Source: Callaeas wilsoni (taxonomy: Eukaryota > Chordata > Aves > Passeriformes > Callaeidae). From it: DNA of 64,000 nucleotides. The DNA lies in contig VWPU01003192.1 of the NCBI GenBank assembly GCA_013398955.1, positions 744,001-808,000 on the forward strand. Reading direction: 5' to 3'. Below are positions 14,501 to 29,500 of the stretch, in pieces (the first letter of the stretch is position 1; every line of letters begins with the position of its first letter). The notes below the pieces were generated by a model. That model was not told the DNA's origin. It did not search any database and worked only from the letters and a program-made list of their open reading frames with translations. The position numbers were made by a program, and so were the translations under genes.

Positions 14501-17500
14501 GCATACATGGACAGTAGTACTATGTACACTGCTTTTATTCCATTCAGCTTTGTCTTATCTCAGGCTAACTTTAAATCTGGACAATTTCTATTGCTGCCAG
14601 TTCCTCTGTTACTAGCCTGCAGTACTTCTGTGAGTAGTCAAAAGGTGTTGTGGAAATGTGCTATTTATTCTTTAGGAAACCGTATGACATTTTCATTTTA
14701 TTTTGTTCAAATAGAACAAACTGAGCTAGTATTGGAAATCTAGCTGTGGAGAAATGTCAATCAATAAGTGTGTAACACTTTATTAGATGGAAACTTAGCT
14801 GGCAGCATTAGCTGTAGTGGTATAAAAATGTCTTAAATAGCACCTGTCAAGAGTGCACAAGTAAAGTGTGGTCACGGACTTTAAAATAAGTGCAGCAATG
14901 ACTTGATTCTGAAAATGGTGGAAATACTAACATGGAGCAGGAACGGGTAAGATTATTCAGGAATGGTAGAAGCTGTCATGTTGTGGTTGCTGTATATTGT
15001 ACCAAGACTGTTGAGTTCATTCAAACCCTACCTTGCTTCTGTTGCCTTTCAAGGCATATTTGGCTTCTTATGACTGTGAGGGGCATGAGCACCTTTTGTG
15101 TATTCATGTAAATTTTGTATGTAATGCACATGTAATGCTACAGTGGCACTCCAGTCCCAAACTGGCATTTCTAGATGGCACCATAATGCAGACAAAATAA
15201 TGCATTGACATGGGCACTGTTCCAGCCCGGTTAGATCTGTGTCAATAAAGAAAAGAAAATGCCATATGATATTCCAGAGAATAAATACCACATTCCTCCA
15301 TCTGACTAGCCAGAGAATTGCTGCAGAATAGGATCAGAGGAAGTGCCAGCAAGAGAAATGATCCAGCTCTAGCGAACAGTAGATGTGTATATGAATATAC
15401 ATACACTTAGAAAATATGCATTTTCAAGCTGATTATCTAGTTTTATGAAATGAGCAATTTTAAAGGAAAAAAAATCTCTGGAGTAATCAGTTTTGTCATT
15501 GCTCAAAGGATAATATTTTTAGGTATCTCTTTATTAAACTGGGAATTCAGAATGGAGGGATTTTTTTATTTTAGCTATCTGTGAAACACTTGCATTATTT
15601 CATAAAACAATGAGACTCTAGCTCCCCACTACTGTACATTGTAGATAGCAATGTTTTTATTTTCTTTTTATTTTTGAAAAGACGGAGAATTTACAGGTCA
15701 ATCTTCTCCTATTCTTTCTCCTGTAAGAGGTCTAGTGCTGACTCCTTAAATATAGGAGTAGGTGGTATAGAAAGCCAGCCAAAGCACTGGTCAGTCTCGT
15801 GGGAGCTATACATAAAATTTCCACATGCTCCTCAGTCACTTAGTAATCTAAGCCTTGTTGAAAGCTAATGGGACTTGAAAGCACTTTGAACATTTCACTT
15901 TGTGAAAGCCAATTTTCACATACAGCAGTGTGCAGGCAGCAGGGCTGGCTGACTGGCTAGCTCGAAGCAGGTAGGATTCAGTTTGAGCTTGAAAATCAGC
16001 CAATTACTATTCACTGTGCTGTCCCTTGGCTGGTAATGAGAGAAAGCTGTGTTTTTCCAGAGCAAAAGATACAGTAGAAAGCCTGTATGTTGCCAGTAGC
16101 TGCACTGGGCAGGATTTGTCCCAATAAAGCGTTTCAGCTTGTTTTATAAGCAGCATTTTCCGGAAATGTCAAGCTAACAGGATTCAGTCAGATCTGTTTC
16201 TTATTGACAATCCATCTAAGTAAGGAAATAATGAAAAGCACGTTTTAAATCCATATCTCAGTCCTGATTAACCCACTTGAGTATAGCTGAGGTGACTTAC
16301 TGTGGAGCTGCATACTGGTTTTTTGGGGGCAGGCATTATAAGGTGGTATTGTTGCAAAAGGCCAAAAGAAGAAATGGCAGACTGGCTGCAACTCAGATAT
16401 ATCTGATATACATGGTATGTTCTGAAGCCTGGGTTAAAACTGGTGTTAGGAGAAAACTAACAGTTTTATTTGCTTGTGAATTAAGTTCTAGTAGAATTTT
16501 TGCTTACAAAATGATATCTTCTCTCAGCTGACTATGAGTTCATTACTGCCTCTGCAAGCAATTGGCTCCTCTCTGTGCAATCTCTGAATCTACTACAATG
16601 GAAGAATTGTTAAAATAAGGTCTAAGACTGGGGCAGAGGATTTTTCCATACCTCACATGAGAGTAGCCATAGCCTCAGGCATCCTTGCTGGTCTAACATA
16701 CCTATAGGGAACCAGCCTCGTTGGTAAGCCATCCACAACTTTGTTTATTTATATTTTTTCCAAGGCAAGAGACATTTGTAGGAAGAGTTTATCAGGAGAT
16801 CCGGCATAGCTGTATAATTACAATATATCCCTGCTGAAGATTATGTAATAATTAATACTTGTAAGGCTAAAGTTAGAAAGTGCTTTTCAAATGTCATCAC
16901 ACTCAACATTGGAATTGAATACGAATTCAAATGACATAAAGGGATAAAAGCAATAACATGTTTTTTCAGCTCATTACAGGGGTTTTATTTATTTCATTGA
17001 GATTCTTTAGTGCATGAAATGTGTAAGACAGCTAGAAACTAGCAATTAATAAATAACACCGAAGCATTAGTGGCTAAGTTTTGCCAGTACAAATGTCTGT
17101 TGCTTTTTAGTGTGCTAATTGTTACAGTGACAGGCCTGGAGGAGACTTCAGTAAAAGTGAACGGGTGGATGGCACTGGAGTACCTTTTACCCTCAATGCT
17201 GTTTTAGTTTCTGGAACAGAAATGGGAGGATTTTATCAAAGCATTTAGAAGACTTCCAGGTTATGCGACCTGATTCTCTTTCATCATTATTTTATTGAGG
17301 CCTAAAAACACAAAAGACTGATCTGTATGCATTTTGATAGCTCGTGGTGAGCAGCAGGTCCATATCGTATAGTGATATCTTGACTACAGCTTTATCTCAG
17401 ATACCAAAATTGTTCATGTAATAGGAACCCGCATACTGTGCCTATGAAAGTGCTCTTGTGTAAACCTTTAAAGTTAATTTAAGTGTATATGTTACAGTAG

Positions 17501-20500
17501 AAAACAAATGTCTAAACCTATTTTGAGAGAGAAAAGAGTGTGTAATCTTCGCTGGAGTTTTTCAAGTTTTTATAGCAGAGTTTTGTTCTGGACTTCACGG
17601 AGGCATTAAATCCTTAAGAGCTCCTGGAAGCATGAGTGAAAGTTCAATGCATGCTACCATAACTATTGAACAAGCATATGATGAAGACTGCTCCTGACAA
17701 ATCAGATTATTAGCAATTGAGCAGATCTTCAAAATACTTTCCATTCAGAAACCAGCTCATTTGGGAAGGTGAAGATGATTCAGCAACAGCTGTACTGCTG
17801 TGTGGACTTGGAATTATAAAAAAATACTGAACCAGCAGTTTATCTTGCAAGTTGGCTAAGTCAGCACAACTGGGATCTGTACCTTTTCTTTGTAGTAAGC
17901 TGACTATTTTAGATAGAAAGATGAAGACAGGTTACCTTCTGAAAAAGCAGAATTCAATCCTTAGCCTACACCTGGTCACCTAAGGAGGTGTCCAGATTTG
18001 CAGAGCTGCTGACCAGTGATAAGCTTCCCACGAGGTAATTGGGAGACTAACAGAACTGAACAGTCATGAAAACTTGGTCACATAATGATGCACCTGCAAA
18101 TTCCTGTTGGTAAAATCTTGGGCACATTGCCTTAGTGAGTAGGGAAAAAATGTATTCCAGGTATGGGAGATGTTCCCTTGCCTGCAGTCAGTGACATTTA
18201 TAGTGTAAAGTGACAATTAGCTGCAGTTTATTACACACCTTTTTCTGCAGAGGTATTTACCTCCAAATTCTAGCATGTTTAAAAGAGCAAATAACATATT
18301 CTTATGGATTATCAGATCTCTGGACTGGCACTGCAAATTTGAAATTTTGCTTCCTCCTGTTAAATAAATTATCCTACCAAGAGCTACATCTGTCCCAAAA
18401 GGTTTATTAGGAATACAAGAGTTCTTTAACTTTTTAATCTGCTAGCTTGTAGTCTCCTCTCCCAATATTTTATTCCCCTCTAGTTGTACGCTTTTGAGCA
18501 TATTTTAGACAATTTCTGCTACATAATAGGTTTGGGGGTTTTTGACCCTGTAGTTGCAAAGGGAATCTTTGCTTTTGGGCTTTTGTTGTTATTGTTGTTG
18601 CAGTGCAGCCATGTCTCTTAATAAGAAAACATTTACTGTGTCTCAGGTTCATTTTGAAGGGAACATACATAGTAAAAGAATGAGGGTTAAAATGAAGCTC
18701 CCTCTAAGTAGCATATTAGCTAAGTGTCTTTCAGTAGTCAAGCTGTAGGCAGTCACAGCAGCAAGCAGCAGGTTTTGCTTCAGTAAAAAGCAGTTATCAC
18801 TGCTACCAGAAACCACAATAACCAGTAGGTGAAGGGACCATTTTATAATCACCTCCTCATGCAGCGTGGTTGCATCTACTCACTGTAAGGGGTATTTTTA
18901 CTCCCTTTTCAAGATGGAATTTAACTGCTGCAGGTATAAGTCTGGCATCTTGTCAGTCCCCTGCCTCTATCAGCTCATATTTATGGCTCCCACTGCCCAT
19001 GCACTGTCCCTGGGGAGCCTTTGGAGCTTAAGGGTATCTGTTCATTTTCTGCACATTTCTAGCTTTAATATCTATCACTGAACTTGGTCTCAGGTGGACC
19101 AAATGTTAGCTTGTGGATTTGACATTCTATGCTAGAAAAATATTTTAGAAGCTATTTGTTCCTTGTCTAAACTGCTTGCTTTTCTAGAAATTGAAAAATG
19201 ACCCATACATGTAAAAGTCCTGTGTAAGTGCTATGTATGCTTCAGGATTCAGGCTTTACTTATTTCTTTGTGTGCTTCCTTCTTGTGTTCTGGGCTAGTT
19301 CATCACATTCAAATTGATCACATGCCTGAGTAGCAATACCAGTTGTTAGAAGTGGGTCTCACAACAGCAAGCAGAAACAGAGGCGCTAGAAAACTCTGGT
19401 TACAAAAGCAGCTTTAAAGAGTCTAAATCATTCTTAAAAGCTGTGTGATGTTCCATTTCCTGATATGTTTTTGTTCCCAGAGCAACAACTAACTACTGCT
19501 GGTAATAGAACCAATGGTTGTAATATATACAAACCAATCATTTCTGTTGAGTTTTTTCAATAATGCATTTAATTAGCTAGGGATTTGGAGGGTTGATTTC
19601 TTTTTCTTACTTTCCTTTGCTTTTCATCTTCTGGTTGTAGTATGTTGCTGATCTCTTTTCTTTCGCAGCAGAGATCTTTGATACCAAGTACTGTATTGTG
19701 GAGCTAATGGGGTGCACCGCAGGCTTTCTGTCGGCTAGCACAGTACCTTCTCTTAGACCTTCTCCTCCTGCAAGGGGGCAACTGCTGAGAATAACCTTTC
19801 TGCCTATTGTGCACACATCTGTTAAGCTGATGCTTAGAACAATTACAGGCTCTTTCTCCTCCTGCCACGAGTCTCCGGAATCAAATTGTTCAGTTCTTCA
19901 GGACAATAAATCCCACAACCCTACCTAGCCTCTAATGCTTTTCAATTCTCTCTGGAGACAAGTAATAATTTATTCATATGTCAGAAACTATTTTTTCAAA
20001 TGTCAATAAGAAAAGAAAAGTGAGGTATAGAAGAATTACTTTTTGAGACTTTAAGGTAGATTTTGGGGTGGGTTTTTTTCTTTTGGTGTCCTGAACATGA
20101 AAGAAGTTTGTAGGCTACATGTAAGATTTGTAGTGGCAAAGTAAGAAAACGTGAGAATATGAAAGGAGAGCAGGATATCCTGTCAAGCACTTTTAATTAT
20201 GATTGTGTTACTTGATAGTAAGATTGAGAAGAGCATACTCTGCACTGCAGAATTCAACATTTCTTCTAGAAGTACACTTGGAATCCAGCTTGAAAGACTT
20301 GTCATAGCTCAGCTCTTTCTCTGGCTTGCAGAAAACCATTACTTTTCCTAAAGATTTTTTTTTCTTATAATTTATTATCTTTTTTTCTTTATGGAGAATG
20401 AAAAATTCAAAATCTACAGGAATAAATTAGTGTTTAGGATCTCTTCCCAGTTGTAATTCGTGATTTCTGGATTTGAAATGCAGGAATCTTTAAATCACAA

Positions 20501-23500
20501 CACAAATTATGCAGTCTGTAGGGAAAAAAGAGATCAGGATTAAATTGTTTCAGGTTATCCCAGAGCTGTCAAAAAGAAATGACTATTACAATGTAGGGCC
20601 CAACTGTCTTGTACCTCGAGTGAATCTGTGGGAAAGAAAACTGAATTAAAACATAAAGAAACTTGCTACATCACCCCACAGTTTCTCAAAGATTTTGGCT
20701 TCTTGCAAGGGGACCTGTGTAGACAGAAGATCTTTTTTACCTTTCCTGCAGCATTACCAAAAATATACTCAGATTAAATTTAATTGAAACATCGCACAGT
20801 CCTATGACGACAGAATGCAGTGGAGCCATCTAGATTTTCTCCAGGATTCTTGAACAACAATGTTGTTATCTTTTTGTCCTTGATCAAACGTAATGTTAAT
20901 GACGTGTCATGAACTTGCAGGTTTTTTCCAGGACACTAGTCTGTGGAAAACCACCTTCCCTAATCCTCCTTTTAGCTATGTTCCTTGAAAGATAATAGAA
21001 GTAGTAATTTACCTGAATATTTGTTTCAGATTTGACAGGAAGGAAGAAGTTATACAGAGATTTTCCTACAGTGAGTGGAATACTCTGCTTCCATATATTG
21101 CTAGGAGAGCCTGGCACAAAACCTTTCCGGTACTGTCATGACTTTAGTTGCCAGAGAAAGCTACATTGAATCCTAGAATATTAAAACACAAGCAAGCTAA
21201 ACTTTCACTATAATATAAACTAATTATATTACTGTGACATTCAAAATTGCACTTGGACCATGAATGCATTACATATCCAGGACACTTAGGTAGAAGTAAA
21301 ATACTTGTGTAAATTTCCATATGATGGAGAGTAATTAAATTGTTGTAATTCAGAACGAAATCTCACAAAAGTATCACCTGTTCTGTGCTGTTAATTAAAA
21401 TAAGAAAACAAAGGTGTTCAGTTTTGCAGCCATAACATCAACTTGAATTTAGTAATTTCAGAAACTGTAGGTTTAGATTCCACTGTTAATTCTACTCTTA
21501 AGACCTTCTGACATTTTTCGTGTTCTAACAGTCATAACTTCCTGTTGTTTTAAATGGCTTTTTCTCCTGTTACATGAACGACGAAAGCAATTCAAGGAAA
21601 TCTATAAGGAAACCAAAACTATAAGGAAACCTATGAAACTCAAAATATATGCATCATTTTTAAAGACAGATAAAATAAGGGGGAAAATGCATAGGGTTTT
21701 TTTAAATGATCTGTGCAAATTATGAGTGGAAAAATTATAACTTTGAATTGCTGTAAATAAATACAATTTTTTAAAAATTCAAGAGTTTTAGTCTATTACC
21801 TTTTTCTTAAATTTCAGGTCTAAGTTACCTCATAACTCTGAGGTTATTTGCCTAGTGAGTCGGGTTTGGCTTGCCTATAATATCATAGAGTCACAAAGTC
21901 ACAGAATGGTTTGGGATGAAAGGGATCTTCACATATTGTCTGGGCCAAGCCCTGTGCCGTGATAATATAGTAGTAATACATTACTGCATTTTCCAGTAAA
22001 TACGTGATTTCAGAGTGAAGATTTTATTTTCAGAGGGAGCTCAAAGTACACAACATGAGTGCCAAACTGCCCAGATCTGTCAGTGTATGGTTTGGTAATG
22101 CTTGAAGAGTGTTGGCTTCTTTACTAGAGGAACATTTAGGCCAATACATTATCCATTTGTTCTCCAATTAGCTGATTTAACTCACTCCTCTGAATAAGCC
22201 CCTAATTGTTTACTGCAGTGTGACAGTTCAGTAATGGATTCAGTATGGATGTTAAGCTTATAGTTTATATTGTTTACTCTTATTGGCTCAATGATTTTAA
22301 AGCACTGGTTTAAAATTGGGGTGGCACACCGAGCACCACGAGTAAGACACAAACAGACAGGACCAGGTGCACACAAAGAGATGTGTTTTTCCTCAACATT
22401 TTACATTTCCTGTGAGCTGGTACCCAGCTTCAGCACAGTGCTGGAGGAAGCCCTGTGTGTTCATGAACAGAAGCACACAGCTTGCTGGGGAAAGCACTGC
22501 AGAGGACGCGCTGCCGCAGCACCTCAGGTTTCTTTGCCACTTTCCCCACTGTTTTGCAAAGTGATACGCTGAAGCAAAAAAACTGTAACTTCTGTCTCAC
22601 TTCAGGAGCTACAGTTTAGGAGCTGGGCTAATTTGATGGATAGTGTATACTAAGAAAAATATTAGAAACCAGGAAAGGCCACATAGTCCATTGAGGATCA
22701 TTTCATTCCAAATACACCTTCCCTAGGTTATCATCCAATTGCTAAAAGAAAGAGTGATGTTATCCATTTTTTTAAATTCCACTTCTGGGTATTATGGAGA
22801 TAAATACCTAAGTGCTGGAGAACTAACTTTCTTTCAGAACACTATTTCAGGAGAAGAATACTTAAATGCAAAGAGGTAGGATGACAGAAAAGAAATTGAC
22901 CGCCCCTAAATGAAAAATATGATGATAGTGGTATGAATGTATGTGTACAGTCACGGTTTCACAATGTTCCCCAGAGACAAGCTTCCAATCATGAGACTTT
23001 CAGAAAGTAACCTTTCATTTGATTTATTGTTTCAGGACCAATGCAGGAGACAATATATGACTTCTGGAGAATGGTATGGCATGAAAATACAGCCAGCATA
23101 ATCATGGTTACTAATCTCGTAGAAGTGGGAAGGGTAAGTGATTTTTCTACTTAAAAAGATGAAAGACATCCAAGGTGTTTGCTTTTCAAAATTAAATAAC
23201 AGACCAACAAGGTGCTTACATACTAAGTATAGCACATAAAATATGTATGACTGCCTGTGCTGAGAGGTTCATTATCAATTATTTTTAAACATGCCTTGGA
23301 TGCTTGGCTTTGATAACATTAACACAATGAAAAAGTAACTGATAAAGCTGCATTCTGTACAGTACAGTCTGCAAAGACTGACAAAGAGGGGAGGTGTCAT
23401 ATCTTTGTACCTATCTCAGATATACCATTTCTCTTAAGAAAATCAGTAAATTTGTTGCAGAATAAGGTATGGAATTGTGTCTTTATTTTTTTTAAGGGAG

Positions 23501-26500
23501 GCTAAGGGGGAGTCATTCTGAAACAGATGTCTGAGAAAAGTAGTTAAACTATGAAATTGCTTCTTGGTATATACTTGTTTAAATTGATCTGGTTTGTTTG
23601 GGTTTTCCTTCCTGTAAGCCTTCTGGACTAAAACAGAAGAAGTTAATTTTACACATTCGTGCGCTGTTCGTTGATCAGGAGGTTATGTTCAGGAGCTGGA
23701 TAGTAAAGGAAGCTTGAGTTACCTGATCGATACTGTGTACTTCTCTTTCTTTGCTTGGTAACTTCTAAAGTAAGCCTCCTACTCTAGTCTTTATGGCTAA
23801 TTTTGTTTTCTGCAAGTATTGAATGGAACCTTTTTCTTTGTTTCTCACAGCTGTCAATAAGTGAGTCTTTTCATTTACTGCTTTGTGTATGCAGTGCTGT
23901 CTTAGTACTCATCTGGGACGGTTTTTTCAAGAAAATTTGCTTGGGAATTTGGCATATAGCTTTCATTTGGTATGAAAAAAACCCCCACTGCTTTTATGGG
24001 AACTCCTGCAATTATTGTAAATCGAAGTGTTGAAATAAGAAGTGCACACACCTCGGTTTGAGCAGCACTGTTTTAAGAGATGTTTTTAATTTCACACCAG
24101 TGGAGTGTCTGGTGCCCCCTCTGCCCTGTGGCATTTGCATTAGGAGAGTGCTGTTTATGTGGTGTGAGTTGAAGTCCTTTTTAGCAAGTCCAGTTTTACA
24201 ATCTCAGTTTATTTTTCCATATGTCCTTTGTGAACTGATAATATAAACCCTAACATTTAGATATCTGTGTGCTCAAGCCGGCTAACAGATCAGGTGCCAG
24301 TATTATGTTTAGATATAAAAAAGATGGGGATTGTGACTGCAATTAACACCTGCTGCAGGAACACATGTACGACTAATTGCAGAGACAAAGAGAGATCATG
24401 GAGGCCGCTTTAAAAATGCAGTCCCTTGAGTGAGGAAGAAGGTAGAAATAGCTGGATGGTCACATATCAATTCAAAACTGATGGATTTGTAAGAACAGGA
24501 AGCTCTCCAGCAAACCACTTTGTTAAAGCTTTATAAACATTCATAAGTGCCCAAGCAAACAACTTAAAAAGGGATGTTTTCAGGGTGTGAATAAACAAGC
24601 CTGATAGCAAAAACAGCATTCTGCATGAAACCACATACTGTTTTCCCAAAGTCAGTATTTGGAAGCGCCAATTAGAGTGAACTGTCGGATGTCAGCAAGG
24701 GAGACACCAGTCTTGGTGCCAGTGTTGGCAGCCTCCGCTCACGGCATTTAGGTGCACAGCGCATTCCCACAGCAGCAAGTAATGGTTTGTGCCACCGTGG
24801 AGATTTCTTCAGGGTGCAAGAGTCCTAGTGGGATACAGATCTGCAGCTTTGTTGTTTCTGGCAGTGGTAGAAATGACTTTGTTCTCACTTTCTCTGGAGG
24901 CCAGCATAGGTGAGATCAGAGAGCAGAAATTGAAAGGAGCTTTTAATGGAAATAAAATCATACGAGCCACAGAACAATGCAGTCACTCCTCCATTGGTGT
25001 TTTTGTGCCACTCCCAGAGCTGGAATCATCAGCAAGAAGGAGGCAAATTACAAACACACCATCTGTCCCGCAACCCCTAACACAAGCTCTGTGCCACCTT
25101 GAGTAGTAATGATTTTAATGGACCTTTTGGTAGCATTCCTGTAGGGCAAACTTTATGACCTTCCCAAACTTGAGGTTTTCTATTTCATTTGCTGTTACTG
25201 GTATAAGATTTATAGGGGTTTATTATTTTTCTTTTTTAACCATCTTGACCTATTAGTATTCCGAGGAGGAAAATTCTTTTGCATATTCAGGAAAGAAGAA
25301 TTTTCAAAATTTAACATGTTTGCCACACATGTATGGCCTTCGTGAATTATTCATTGAGGGGGCGTATGTGTATTTGTTTACCAGGACTGGCTGGATAGTC
25401 ATTAAATCAGTGCTAGGAACTTGCTTCTTGCCCTGGAGCATTATGCATCAGGACTGTTTTAATTGCTGCTGGAGGAATCACCATGAGGCTGTCCCTAATG
25501 CAGGCACCTGCTGCAAATGACTCAGTCCCCGCATTACCCTCCAGCAGGGTCCGGGTACATCTGCCAATATCTGTCATTATCTGAGGCACACTTGTCAGAA
25601 CCACGCATCCCTCTAAGCTCTTGTGTGTTCCAGCAAGGGACCCTTGTCAGTGTTTCTGGCACCTGCAGACTGCTGTGCACCTGGTATTTAAATGGCACCG
25701 AAATGTGTTTTGATTGTTTTCTCTCTTTAATGAACCCACCTGAGGGACATTTAGCTCTTTATCTAGTAGCCTGTTACCCAGTCACTCACATTTACACTGC
25801 TTGTGTGGAAATTCAGAACTAGCTTGCGCTGTTGCACTAATCCATCTGCCAGAAGTCTTATCACAAAATCTGCGGGGCTCCCTAAGGAGACTTTTGTACT
25901 GATAATTTAAGCTAATGATTTCTAAACATATTTAGTCAGTTTTATGAAGACCTCATTAGAATGTGACTGTTTATTAAAAATCTAAATGAGGTCTCACAGT
26001 CATTTAGAGAAAGCATTGCTGTGTTGCCTGAATAGTTCTTTGATAAAGGATGATGAAGTGGTGCTTAGTTAAGGTTGGCCTAGGTTGACATAACAACTTT
26101 TACCAAAAAAACCCCTAAACAAATAAGCAGCCCTTGAAGTAACCTTGAAAAAAGGTCTCTGTCTTCTTCATGCTGGGATCAACAACTTTTCACTCACAAT
26201 GAAGTTCACAAAAAGAAAATGGCAAATAATTAATGGTAATGATCCAAGAATCAGAATTTTCCAAGCCACGCACTGATGGATAAAAAGCATAAATGAGAAT
26301 CAAGACTTATATAATTACATCAGTGTGACAACAAGCTGTTTCAAAGTAATGTGTCCTGGATTATATTAATGCAAGAGGCCTCTATTCCCATGCCTGTAAG
26401 TGGTAGAGCAACTGAAGATAGTAATGTAATTTCAGGAATCATCTTTACCTGAGAGATTTAGCATAATCTGGTGGATTATTCTGTAAGAAACAAAAATTTT

Positions 26501-29500
26501 TATCTGCCGGTGTGATGATGTTATGATCAGATGGGATGATCATAAAATAGACACAGAAGAACATCTTGCTTACTCCAAGAGACCACTCTGGAGGGCAAAC
26601 TCCAAAAGACACAGAAAAGCAATTGGAGTGGGATCAAGGTGTTTATGTACTGGCCAAAGCCTCAGGTTGTTCTTGATTTGTTTCAGTGTTTGCACACATT
26701 GAAACATTTCTGCCTTCCTTGAAGAGGCATGGTGGGAAGATTTAGAATATATTCAATTGTGCCACCTAGCTGTCACCTCCATCTTTGTGCTTGGTGGGTT
26801 GGTACTAATACTTAGTTGGCAGAATCAAACTTGGCATGTCACATTATTTATCATTTTTCAGTAGTCACTTTCTCTCCCACTTGCTTTAGGCAGTAGAAAT
26901 TTAGTAATAACTGGTTAAATAATGCTAAAATGCACTGGCAAAATTCAGTGGAGGTGGTTCTAAATAAATGCACTGCATGGACGTATGATTGTCTATCATG
27001 CTTTTAATATAACAAAGTATTCACAAACAAAATCACTGTAAATAATTATAAAAAATAAAACCTCACCCCAGGAGCATAGTAATTACAGTAATTAGAGTTT
27101 CTCAATTATTATCCGGAATTAGAAAACAGCCAGTGCTAATAGTGTTAATAAGCACACAACAGACCCTTTTTGTGAAAGGAAGCAAGGTTGACTACAACAG
27201 AATGGATGTGGCACAAAGGCGGATGAAGGTCAGCCGCGAGCTGGTAAATAGCCCCTATGCCTGCGCCCACAGCTTCGTGCTACCCAAACAGCCTCTCCCT
27301 GCCGTCTTATCCCTCAGGAGTGGTGTGCTTTCCTCATAGTCATTTCACACTCTTCCTAGGTGACATTTCCTCCCCAGGAGCCAGAAGGGCTGTATTTGCA
27401 TAGGAGAAAAGAAAAAATACAGTCGTGGTTTAGCTTTTCCTCGGCTTATTTTCCTGGACCTGTGGTTGACATGTTATGTATGTGGCACTTCTCTGCAAAA
27501 ATGGGGATGACTCCAATTTTTCATGCTTAAAAGAGTGTTGGGTTCCACATGACAGTGAGGAGATCCGTACGATGGTCTTCTTACAGACGTAGTATCTCCT
27601 TGATGCTGGCTTGCTAAAAAGCATTACTTGTTACAAGATAAATGGTGTCAGAAAAGGGTTGTTCTTCCTAGGAAAGCCTGTATGGGCACAGCCCTAAGCA
27701 GTCATACGTTCATGTCTTTGGGTTCTCAGGATGTGCGTCACTAGTCAGCATTCAAGAGACATTTCTTAAACAGATTCAAATATGTTTCTATAACAAATAA
27801 AACCCAAAAGTCTTTACAATGAACCAGATCTTCTTCAGATCAACCTGATCATAATTTGTGTTATTGACAGAGATTAGATATCCAAGAAAAACTGCTAAAT
27901 AAAACTCTATGCAAAGGCTTCTTACTGGAAATAGATTAAAATAAAAAAAATCTTCATAGGAAATTTCAGCAACATAAAAACTGTGTGAAACTTCCAATGG
28001 ACTTAGCACCTACGCTTGAAATGAAAATGGAATTTTTTATCACAAAGCTATTACGAAGTTTGTACTTACACATTTTACAAGTTTTGAGAATCTTCCATGC
28101 AGAAGTTCCTTCTAATAAACAAAGGTAAACTCAAATTGTGTTTAAGATTCAGATCACCCAATACTGTGATCTTGCAGAGGTGAAACAGAGACTCTTCAGC
28201 ATGTCTCACAAACAGCACGTTTGTATTTAGTATTAATGGAAGAACACTCTGTCTAATTGAAACTGCCTCTAAATGTAATAAGCCAAATTACCTAACACTG
28301 GAATAATTCCGGATACTGGTGTTAATGCTCCTTAGGAGGTGTGCCAAAGAGTTTGTATGCATACTGGTGACTAAGGTTTTATTTTAACTTTTCTACTGAA
28401 AGAAAGAAACCACATTTTATAAATAAGAGGGGAAAGATTGTTATATGTATCCGTAACTTCCTCAGGGCAATTCTAGTCCCAAGTTCTTAAATATATAAAT
28501 AGTGTTCTTCCGCATCCACAGAAAATTTTTTTTCCTAGTCATATTTATCCCCAAAAATGGGACTAGTGCTTACAATACATAAGCACAAGGTGTTATATTC
28601 TGTTGTTATGCTTTTGGTTTCGCTGTAATTCCAGTATCTCTTATTGGATAGAGGACAGCTTATACTTTTACAGAATATCAATGAGAAAAACAGAAAATCA
28701 ATCAAACTTTAAAACTATTGTTAATCTTTCAAGTCAGTGAACCCTTCTAGTCATCAAAACAGATTTCATCTTTCTACATTTTTAACCAGAAACAACAAGT
28801 TTACATTATACATAGTAGGGGAGGAGCCCTTAGGGAAAAAATAGTTTGTCGTTCTTCAGGAAAGAGAAGGAACGACTCATTGCAATTGTTTAAAAAAGAT
28901 GTGCCCAGGTTAGCAATGAAACAGAATATCAAGCTAGAAGGGGGCAGCGCTGTCCCATGTCACTCAGAGCAGACATGGGTTCAGCTCTCAGTGTTTTTTT
29001 GTAGTCTCATCTCCAGTAAAAGCTATGTTTCAAAGAATGTTAATCAACACAGATTAATATCTTAATGCATGCTTATCCAACTGAGATAATTCACTTCAAA
29101 AAATGAACCAAAGAGTTGTAAGGATACACAGATGCACTGACCCCTTTGTTGGACTAACTGAAGTGCCACCAAGGTGTAGGATGCAACTTTAGGTGCAGTT
29201 TGCCAAGAGAGAGGGCCTCAGGTTCTTAATTGAAATGTCGGGGCTGGCAAAATGGCTTCATAACTGCAAGTCTCCTCAGCTCAGCAGTCTCTTGAAATTC
29301 TCTCTCAGTCTCTCTGTGAAGGGAGAAGTATCCTGGAGGCACTGACACAGTTTCACTTTACCCAGGAGAGTAACACCTAGAGCTGTCTAACTTAACATCA
29401 GGTGATCAGCTTTTAGAGCCAGAAGGCAATCCCAAACTAGGTGGTGCCCTGTACCCAGCTAATGGCATGATTTTGCTTTCGGAATGGAAGCATGGTTCAG

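Larger units (their letters stand above)
5389..23035 (+). other. PTPRM large intron (17,647 nt)
   Basis: The largest complete intron in the window. It contains a plus-strand CR1 fragment (7871-8027), a G/T-rich quadruplex-like tract (12275-12346), a poly-A run at 13589-13602, a short minus-strand CR1 tail (21882-21958) and a 13-bp direct repeat (21602-21614 and 21619-21631). The rest shows no recognisable gene: open frames are short, on both strands, and carry no familiar domain. The intron ends with GTTTCAG. Confidence 0.85.
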
